Of a stretch of DNA of 14,367 nt, positions 10,270-14,367 are shown piece by piece. Within the stretch, counting starts at the first letter, position 1. Each line of letters starts with the position of its first letter. A model generated the notes under the pieces. That model was not told the DNA's origin and ran no database searches. It was given only the letters and a program-made list of their open reading frames with translations. The stretch comes from Flavobacteriales bacterium (GTDB lineage Bacteria; Bacteroidota; Bacteroidia; Flavobacteriales_D; Sanyastnellaceae), in NCBI GenBank assembly GCA_015660615.1, contig DQKQ01000101.1, forward strand, positions 1 through 14,367. Reading direction: 5' to 3'. Both the position numbers and the translations under genes were made by a program.

Positions 10270-10973
10270 ATTTCATTCTGAATTTGAAGGGTGGAACACT
10301 TAGCACTTCTTTGTTCCTCGTTCGTGACCCTCAAGCCTTTTGAGCCTGTCCCCATTTTTCAGGGTTAGAGGTAAGCACACCGGAAAGTAACTCCGTGCAC
10401 GAACTTTCTCCCTGTTCTTGGCTCGTAAAAACCACGGAACAGCACGTTCTACTGCCATCAACATTCTGCGCTCAGTTAGGTAAGCTGTACACTTCCCCCT
10501 GCTTTCGCGCGCCATGCTTCCAATCCTTGGGAGAATATCCACATAACCCCTTTCGGGACGATGACCCCGTTGCCGAGTTCACCAGAGAAACTTCTGCCAA
10601 TGACAGTTAAATTCTAAGAGTTTTTAACCTCCCTTCCCAAGACTTTTATCAGGTCTCTCGACCGTCTTGGATTGCCCTTATTCCGTTTTCGCGATGAATC
10701 TACAAGTCCGCGAATATCCTCGGCAGCACTCCCCCAGTGGTATGTGGGCTCTTTCCTTAGATCACTAGATGATTTTCAGAGGTACCACCTTCCTTAACTC
10801 ATCCCCTCTCTTAGCCAGGCGGCATACCGCAAGAACGATACTTTCCTGATCGAGGTTTTCTCTATCGTCTGGCTTTCGCCGTGCCGTCTGGAGGCCAGTA
10901 ATTCCATCCAGATTTGGAGACCCGAGAACTAGGGTCTTATAAAGTTGTTAAAGATCGTTTAATTTGATTAACT
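10247..10973 (-). ncRNA. Large ornate structured RNA, GOLLD/ROOL-type candidate
   Basis: About 720 nt without a credible gene, bounded by a strong promoter (10980-11008) and an intrinsic terminator. Many perfect nested stems can be seen (plus coordinates): AGACCC/GGGTCT 10918-10923/10932-10937; TCTGGA/TCCAGA 10887-10892/10907-10912; GCCAG/CTGGC 10814-10818/10869-10873 enclosing GCGG/CCGC and ACGATA/TATCGT; GTGGTA/TACCAC 10737-10742/10783-10788; CCAAGAC/GTCTTGG 10637-10643/10664-10670 capped by GGTC-GAGA-GACC on the RNA strand; TCCGTG/CACGGA 10392-10397/10433-10438; ACCCT/AGGGT 10327-10331/10361-10365. GNRA loops (GAGA, GAAA) recur. Size, phage-like setting and tRNA neighbourhood match GOLLD (about 800 nt) better than ROOL (about 580 nt), both phage-associated and reported to form RNA-only cages. 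RNase P, tmRNA and group I introns do not fit. The exact class needs a covariance search; structured RNA is the firm part. Confidence 0.75.
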
Positions 10974-10979
10974 ATTAGT

Positions 10980-11008
10980 ATTATATGAATAATCAACTAA
11001 GTGTTCAA
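10980..11008 (-). promoter_or_regulatory. Promoter TTGAAC-N17-TATAAT for the large RNA
   Basis: On the minus strand TTGAAC (11003-11008) and a perfect TATAAT (10980-10985) are exactly 17 nt apart, identical in both boxes and spacing to the promoter at 2260-2288. Start of transcription is expected near 10973. It lies directly after the SH3-like gene ending at 11026. Confidence 0.8.
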
Positions 11009-11025
11009 AAAAAGTTTTATTTTTT

Positions 11026-11313
11026 TTACAGCGGGTTGATACGCCCATTAAACTCATAACCATCTATCAAGTAGATAGTGCCATTATATAAAATTTGGTG
11101 ATAAGTAAATAAGCCGTGAATAGACTTATCAAACCTTATTTTTCCTAGATAGACAGCTGGATCTCGGCCTCTACAGTTTCGCAGCCAGTTTACTCGTAAA
11201 TACTGCATTCCATCTGGCCAGGCAGGCTTTGATAGAGGGGATTTCATCGGAAACCAACCGCGGTCGGGAGTGGGAACTAGCAACATTCCTTCTTCAAGTT
11301 CGCCTACTTTCAT
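11026..11313 (-). CDS. Small SH3-like phage protein, 95 aa
   Basis: ATG at 11313 has AAGAGG about 7 nt upstream. It begins MKVGELEEGMLLVPTPDRGW, has a LRVNWLRN strand, then PAVYLGKIRF and an ILYNGTIYLIDGYEFNGRI end. The combination of an EEGMLLVP opening, a central AxYLGxx and a terminal YLIDGYE recalls a family of short accessory proteins in large cyanophage-type genomes, and is the same plan as the other small barrels in this window. There is no catalytic motif, signal or membrane span. It is the last gene of the unit that begins at tRNA-Pro or above, ending just before the large RNA promoter. Function unknown. Confidence 0.75.
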   Translation of the reverse strand: MKVGELEEGMLLVPTPDRGWFPMKSPLSKPAWPDGMQYLRVNWLRNCRGRDPAVYLGKIRFDKSIHGLFTYHQILYNGTIYLIDGYEFNGRINPL

Positions 11314-11359
11314 GATTGGCCTCTTAGATAATTCTAATCAAGCTTGGTGATTTTTACAA

Positions 11360-11830
11360 CTATTTTGTGTGAGAATCTGCAACTGAAGAAGATGCCCAAG
11401 AATCTGGTTTCATCTTGCATTTTAAGCCAACGCCTTTCACCCAGCCGTTAATGGCATCAGCAAAATGACGGGTAGCAGATCTGTGAGTTCGGCCGACATC
11501 GACATGGACTTCTATTTCTGCATCAGGGTGTTTTTCCATGAGGTCCATAGCAATCTCTACCGAGTGTTGAACTTCTTGCATTATCCTCACCCTCAAGACT
11601 TGATACGGCTTTCTTTTCAGACGACTTCGATTGAAGAAATAAGTTGCATAAAATTTATCATACCTGCCATGAAGGCATATTGCTGTAACAAAGATACATT
11701 GGTCGCTCTTAATTTGACTATCAGTACCAATGAAAACTTTACCACCCTCAACAATATAATCATCAATTTGACTCATTAGGTCAGAAAATAACAGTGGATC
11801 TCCAGACCCAGTAAACCAGCAGTCTTTCAT
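11360..11830 (-). CDS. YkuK-type (DUF458) RNase H-fold protein
   Basis: 156 residues from ATG 11830; the ribosome site is weak (GGTGC). The product has VFIGTDSQ (residues 32-39) with D37 as the first acidic residue, a central helix RVRIMQEVQHSVEIAMDLME, the strand IEVHVDVG with D111, and the C-terminal KPDSWASSSVADSHTK with D143 and D152. This order, and especially the KPDxWAxSxxAD ending, matches the B. subtilis YkuK/DUF458 family, which has the RNase H-like fold. A nuclease role on RNA or RNA-DNA hybrids is suggested by the fold and acidic residues, but the family's function is not established to my knowledge. It lies 18 nt after a helical 101-aa protein and 47 nt before the SH3-like gene. 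The start is set by the usual length of residues before GTDS. Confidence 0.85.
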   Translation of the reverse strand: MKDCWFTGSGDPLLFSDLMSQIDDYIVEGGKVFIGTDSQIKSDQCIFVTAICLHGRYDKFYATYFFNRSRLKRKPYQVLRVRIMQEVQHSVEIAMDLMEKHPDAEIEVHVDVGRTHRSATRHFADAINGWVKGVGLKCKMKPDSWASSSVADSHTK

Positions 11831-11847
11831 TTAAGCACCATGCGAGT

Positions 11848-12153
11848 CTAAGTATCTTTTGACTTGTTCTTCTTTTTAGTTAATGACATAAAAGATCCCC
11901 GAATGTCATCTTCTAATCTCTTCATCTCGCCCAAGCGAAGACTCTCTTTCCACACATCTTCAGCAATTCTCAAACAATCGCTATTTTGACTATAGTGACG
12001 GCTAATGCCGTCAGCTTCAATTTTTTTTATCAGGTCTTCAACTATAGTCAGCAAGTATTTCGCCCGCTCTTTGAGCCGCTTAAGCGATCGAAGCTGTACG
12101 GTTTGGATATTCTCAATGAGAGCTTTCTCATACTTGTTAAGTCTTTTTTTCAT
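11848..12153 (-). CDS. Helical basic protein, 101 aa
   Basis: Its ATG overlaps the TGA of the HAD gene (ATGA at 12150-12153), so translation is coupled. The sequence is nearly all charged helix: MKKRLNKYEKALIENIQTVQ, then LRSLKRLKERAKYLLTIVED (about residues 22-41), then a middle acidic helix and a Lys-rich tail ending KKKNKSKDT. Coiled-coil or nucleic-acid binding is plausible. No domain family is recognised. Base composition is AT-rich, unlike the HAD gene it is coupled to. Confidence 0.7.
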   Translation of the reverse strand: MKKRLNKYEKALIENIQTVQLRSLKRLKERAKYLLTIVEDLIKKIEADGISRHYSQNSDCLRIAEDVWKESLRLGEMKRLEDDIRGSFMSLTKKKNKSKDT

Positions 12154-12638
12154 ACATCACGAGATTTATTTTTCTTTAGCATCTCGGCGTCTTCCAGATC
12201 CTTCAGGTAGTCAAACTGCATCCTCTGCAGATTGCATGTGAAGAAGGGATCCGCCTGCTCGAATTCCTTAAGGTACTTCTCGCTCACAATGGGTTGTAAA
12301 ACGAGAATCCCATGGTCCTTGACGTAGCTGACGTAGAAGGGATTATCGTCGCAGTAGACCCGAATGTCATTGTCTTGCAAGAGCTTAAGCTTGTGCTTCG
12401 CCATTCGCTTGAAGTGGTCTAGACCCATGTCTGTCTTGTCGTACTCGTACCCAACCAGTATATCCTTGAAGTCAGATCGTGCAAGGCCGAGTGTCTCCAG
12501 GGCCTGCTCGATCTCGTGGATCTTTGAGGGAGGTGTGCCTGTGACGATGAACACGTCTCCTGGCCAGCTCTTGATAAGCTTGACAAAGAACTCTGGCTCG
12601 TATGTTATCGTATCGTGAAAGTCTAATCCTAAGTTCAT
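12150..12638 (-). CDS. HAD-superfamily phosphatase-like protein
   Basis: 162 residues; ATG at 12638 follows GGGGAGAG by about 6 nt. The motifs of haloacid dehalogenase-type hydrolases are in order: motif I LDFHDTIT with nucleophile D6; motif II IVTGTP with T33; a Lys in MAKHKLKLL (81-85) as motif III; and motif IV VYCDDNP with D97 and D98. In motif I the usual second Asp (D-x-D) is replaced by His8, with Asp9 next, which may alter the acid/base step or substrate. There is no cap domain of size, so the substrate could be large, such as a nucleic-acid end or protein. It follows tRNA-Pro by 22 nt. Codons are GC-richer than in the flanking genes, suggesting separate acquisition. Confidence 0.85.
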   Translation of the reverse strand: MNLGLDFHDTITYEPEFFVKLIKSWPGDVFIVTGTPPSKIHEIEQALETLGLARSDFKDILVGYEYDKTDMGLDHFKRMAKHKLKLLQDNDIRVYCDDNPFYVSYVKDHGILVLQPIVSEKYLKEFEQADPFFTCNLQRMQFDYLKDLEDAEMLKKNKSRDV

Positions 12639-12660
12639 ATTTTCTCTCCCCTATTAACTA

Positions 12661-12737
12661 TGGTCGGGGTGGCAGGATTCGAACCTGCGACCCTCTGCTC
12701 CCAAAGCAGATGCGCTGCCAGACTGCGCCACACCCCG
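12661..12737 (-). tRNA. tRNA-Pro (UGG)
   Basis: On the minus strand, 77 nt. The acceptor CGGGGTG pairs perfectly with CACCCCG, the D arm is Pro-type (TGGCGCAGTCTGG), the anticodon loop TTTGGGA in a TCTGC/GCAGA stem gives TGG, the T loop is TTCGAAT, the discriminator is A and CCA is encoded. It leads the HAD, helical and YkuK genes. Confidence 0.95.
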
Positions 12738-12780
12738 TGGTGGTTACTGGGGCCGGTGCTGGCCCTGTTCACCTGACTTT

Positions 12781-12809
12781 ATAATACCCGAGCACCCGAG
12801 TTAGTCACT
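12781..12809 (-). promoter_or_regulatory. Possible promoter of the tRNA-Pro unit
   Basis: On the minus strand AGTGAC (12804-12809) and TATTAT (12781-12786) are 17 nt apart. This is weaker than the other sites but correctly placed between the zinc-ribbon gene and tRNA-Pro. A GC-rich GGGCC/GGCCC hairpin lies between it and the tRNA. Confidence 0.4.
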
Positions 12810-12834
12810 ATCATACATCAAGTAAATACGAAAA

Positions 12835-13098
12835 TCATTCTTTACCTCTAGTTTTAAAAGGCCGCAATCTTCTTTGGGCATTCATATAATATAGTTCGAC
12901 TTGACCGTTACGCCTTCTAACGGCCACCCCTTTCCAGTCGCATATGTAGGCTGTCTCTGGAATCCAATCAACTCTAGAAGAAGTCATATTATTAGCGCAT
13001 TTTATTTCGCTAACTGATCCCCTTCTACTGTTATTGTGAGCCCAAATTATCGCTGCTCCACATGCAGGACAGCGATATCTTTCCTCCACATCCCTCAT
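12835..13098 (-). CDS. Zinc-ribbon protein, 87 aa
   Basis: ATG at 13098 follows AGAGATT, and the gene starts 7 nt after the stop of the methyltransferase gene. Near the N-terminus is CPAC (C10 and C13), with further cysteines at 34 and 53 (IKCANN and YICDWKG), a spacing that fits a four-Cys zinc ribbon with a long insert. The C-terminal half is basic (VAVRRRNGQVELYYMNAQRR, then RPFKTRGK). It may bind nucleic acid or serve as a small regulator. The operon position suggests it is made with the methyltransferase, but no functional link is known. Confidence 0.7.
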   Translation of the reverse strand: MRDVEERYRCPACGAAIIWAHNNSRRGSVSEIKCANNMTSSRVDWIPETAYICDWKGVAVRRRNGQVELYYMNAQRRLRPFKTRGKE

Positions 13099-13105
13099 AA
13101 TCTCT

Positions 13106-13984
13106 TTACTTGCGACTTAAAACCATAGCTATAGTTCCATTCCACCACCTGCAAGGATCACCAAAACCTGAAAGCATCGGATTTGTCTCAGATTGAAATT
13201 TATAACGCGGAATAATAGTCATCCCCCAATCAGATATATGCCTATGCGCAGGCATTTCGTGAAACCAAACAACTCTGTAGTTGATTTTTGCTAACCCTCT
13301 CAGCGTCCCAAGTTTTACTCGATGGTCACCCCAATCATCAATTACGACAATTAAATTATCGTTAAAAACAGGTTCATAATATGTGAGTGCTTTCTCGTGG
13401 TCTAGAATGCCGTGGGGGCCATCGAAAAAATAAACATCAACTTTTTCTTTAATTTTTTGAATATCTATCGTAAAGCAATCTTCGCAAAATAAATTTGTGG
13501 GAGCTTCTCCTAAAAATCTAACACAGTTTTCTTGAAATTCTTCTTCAGAATTTTCTCCATGAAGAAATTTATCAATGACATATGCTTCTTTAATAAGATC
13601 TTTGTTTGCAAAACAAGCAGAGATGAAAGTTGACCCCAAATGGCAACCAATTTCTAAATAATTTTTTAAATCAAAGAAATCAGCGTCGGACGTACTAGCC
13701 ATCAAATTATTTAAAAAAGCTCTGTTTTTATATGAAGCAGATCCCGGTATATCCATCACTTCTTGAGTAAGCTGAGAATCCAAGATTTCTGCACGAGCAA
13801 CTGCGTTCTCTATTGAAAGAGCGTGCATCTCCGTTTCAGTTGTTATAAGTTTTCCCTCACCAGCTGATATAAGATTTTTAATCACTGGAAGGAGATCAAC
13901 TGGGTCTTCTACTCCAGATATATACCCACCATCAGGTTCATAAGTGTTTATTTCTGTATGGCACCCTTCTCTTTTTATTGTCAT
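13106..13984 (-). CDS. Class I SAM-dependent methyltransferase (Methyltransf_24 type)
   Basis: 292 residues; ATG at 13984 with a modest GGA upstream. An N-terminal helical section (about 25-95) precedes a Rossmann-like core. EIGCHLGST (111-119) is the SAM-binding Gly loop, AYVIDKF (134-140) carries the acidic residue for the SAM ribose, VYFFDGPHG (184-192) is the central Asp strand, and LIVVIDDWGD (211-220) is the metal/O-methyltransferase-type IDDW motif. These match the Methyltransf_24 group of small-molecule or sugar O-methyltransferases. The C-terminus (RHISDWGMTII, then CRWWNGTIAMVLSRK) has paired Trp that may close the active site. It lies between tRNA-Gly and a zinc-ribbon gene. The substrate is unknown; glycan or capsular modification is a common role of this group. 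Confidence 0.85.
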   Translation of the reverse strand: MTIKREGCHTEINTYEPDGGYISGVEDPVDLLPVIKNLISAGEGKLITTETEMHALSIENAVARAEILDSQLTQEVMDIPGSASYKNRAFLNNLMASTSDADFFDLKNYLEIGCHLGSTFISACFANKDLIKEAYVIDKFLHGENSEEEFQENCVRFLGEAPTNLFCEDCFTIDIQKIKEKVDVYFFDGPHGILDHEKALTYYEPVFNDNLIVVIDDWGDHRVKLGTLRGLAKINYRVVWFHEMPAHRHISDWGMTIIPRYKFQSETNPMLSGFGDPCRWWNGTIAMVLSRK

Positions 13985-14009
13985 ATTTTTTCCATTATAA
14001 GCAATAGTT

Positions 14010-14084
14010 TGGAGCGGGCGATGGGAATCGAACCCACGGCCTTCTGATTGGCAACCAGATGCTCTACCGCTGAGCTACACCCGC
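14010..14084 (-). tRNA. tRNA-Gly (GCC)
   Basis: On the minus strand, 75 nt. The acceptor GCGGGTG pairs with CGCCCGC (one G-U), the anticodon loop TTGCCAA gives GCC, the T loop is TTCGATT, the discriminator is T as in bacterial tRNA-Gly, and CCA is encoded. It starts 7 nt after the stop of the 51-aa membrane protein gene and leads the methyltransferase gene. Confidence 0.95.
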
Positions 14085-14091
14085 AGATCAT

Positions 14092-14247
14092 TTATCTAGC
14101 TCTCCAATAATTATTAAAACAAAAGCCTGCAAAAATGGTGCATATAGCAAACAAACCCCAACTTCCTGTTGAGAAAGCGCTAACTGCAAAGAATGCGTTT
14201 AACGCAGCACACGCTAGACTAACTTTGGGACTACTTAAAAAATTCAT
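14092..14247 (-). CDS. Small membrane protein, 51 aa
   Basis: ATG at 14247 follows CGGAGAAGAGT. The 51-residue product has a short polar start (MNFLSSPKVS), a hydrophobic stretch (about residues 10-26, SLACAALNAFFAVSAF), a small STGSWG loop, a second hydrophobic stretch (about 31-44, GLFAICTIFAGFCF) and a NNYWRAR tail. It therefore looks like a two-span hairpin with both ends on the same side. I believe similar short proteins occur in large aquatic phages, but their function is unknown to me. It sits 17 nt after tRNA-Arg and 7 nt before tRNA-Gly. Confidence 0.7.
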   Translation of the reverse strand: MNFLSSPKVSLACAALNAFFAVSAFSTGSWGLFAICTIFAGFCFNNYWRAR

Positions 14248-14264
14248 ACTCTTCTCCGTGTTTA

Positions 14265-14341
14265 TGGCACGCCCTGCAGGATTCGAACCTGCGACCCTCG
14301 GCTTAGAAGGCCGATGCTCTATCCAACTGAGCTAAGGGCGC
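14265..14341 (-). tRNA. tRNA-Arg (UCU)
   Basis: On the minus strand, 77 nt. The acceptor GCGCCCT pairs with AGGGCGT (G1-U72), the D arm AGCTCAGTTGGATAGAGC and the anticodon loop CTTCTAA (TCT) closely match E. coli tRNA-Arg(UCU), the T loop is TTCGAAT, the discriminator is G and CCA is encoded. It is the first feature of this strand in the window. Confidence 0.95.
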
Positions 14342-14367
14342 TCATATCTTATTTTATCACAAAAAAA

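Noticed and set aside
9999..10355. 118-aa version of the secreted protein
   Set aside because: Its first 44 residues would be translated from the RNA terminator and 3' end of the structured RNA; ATG 10223 has a ribosome site and opens a signal peptide.
10300..10610. Open frames of 80 aa (minus, 10300-10542) and 71 aa (plus, 10395-10610)
   Set aside because: Both lie inside the structured RNA, lack ribosome sites and would encode Arg/Cys-rich text typical of chance translation of stable RNA.
10247..10973. RNase P RNA, tmRNA, rRNA fragment or group I intron as the identity of the large RNA
   Set aside because: I see no RNase P core (GAGGAAAGTCC-type), no tmRNA tRNA-like ends or tag frame, no rRNA landmarks, and no interrupted gene or intron core.
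12602..12784. 60-aa plus-strand frame
   Set aside because: It is an antisense translation of tRNA-Pro and its flanks.
14135..14335. 66-aa plus-strand frame
   Set aside because: It is opposite the 51-aa membrane protein and tRNA-Arg; the ending is a tRNA-derived artefact (ARPAGFEPATLG).
1..14367. CRISPR array, insertion sequence or integrase attachment site
   Set aside because: No regularly spaced repeats, transposase or integrase frame was found; tRNAs are complete and not flanked by duplicated 3' ends in the window.

Overview
The window looks like part of a large tailed-phage (Caudoviricetes) genome infecting a bacterium, probably a Gram-negative one. The evidence is the tight packing of short genes with strong Shine-Dalgarno sequences (GGAGG, AGGAG), many TAATG or ATGA stop/start overlaps, nine tRNA genes threaded singly between protein genes, many small proteins of no known family, and a roughly 720-nt structured non-coding RNA of the kind phages carry beside tRNAs. 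A small lipoprotein with a clear lipobox points to a diderm host. No capsid, tail, terminase or polymerase gene lies in the window, so phage origin is an inference from style and content. Nearly everything is on the minus strand; only three genes (2412-3056, 3963-4619, 6348-6551) are on the plus strand.

Layout, read along the window. 1-1796: visibly GC-richer minus-strand operon of six small genes, including a protein with a ribosomal L7/L12 C-terminal-like motif. 1797-2411: promoters and terminators around a small 83-aa gene. 2412-3056: plus-strand secreted HExxH metallopeptidase-like gene, abutting a minus-strand membrane peptide that follows tRNA-Asn. 3306-3807: small gene, terminator, tRNA-Leu and its promoter. 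3963-4619: plus-strand gene of an unrecognised family. 4616-6272: minus-strand operon led by a CBS-less IMP dehydrogenase/GMP reductase-family enzyme. 6348-6551: plus-strand gene that appears leaderless. 6557-9257: a translation-flavoured operon: tRNA-Ile2-like (CAU), PD-(D/E)XK-like protein, minimal TilS, basic 64-aa protein, tRNA-Lys, FKBP-type prolyl isomerase, tRNA-Thr and an odd class II tRNA with anticodon GUU. 9327-10223: four tiny envelope-directed proteins. 10247-10973: the large structured RNA with its own promoter and terminator. 11026-12737: SH3-like protein, YkuK-type RNase H-fold protein, helical protein, HAD phosphatase and tRNA-Pro. 12835-14341: zinc ribbon, methyltransferase, tRNA-Gly, small membrane protein and tRNA-Arg.

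How the parts may work together: much of the content concerns translation (nine tRNAs, TilS that would convert the CAU tRNA into an AUA reader, an L12-like protein, a prolyl isomerase) and nucleotide or phosphate metabolism (GMP reductase-like enzyme, HAD phosphatase). Several transcription units share one promoter pattern, nTGAAn-N17-TATAAT, which also drives the large RNA. The highlights for follow-up are the GOLLD/ROOL-type RNA, the TilS plus tRNA-Ile2 pairing, the class II tRNA with an Asn anticodon, and the promoter family.
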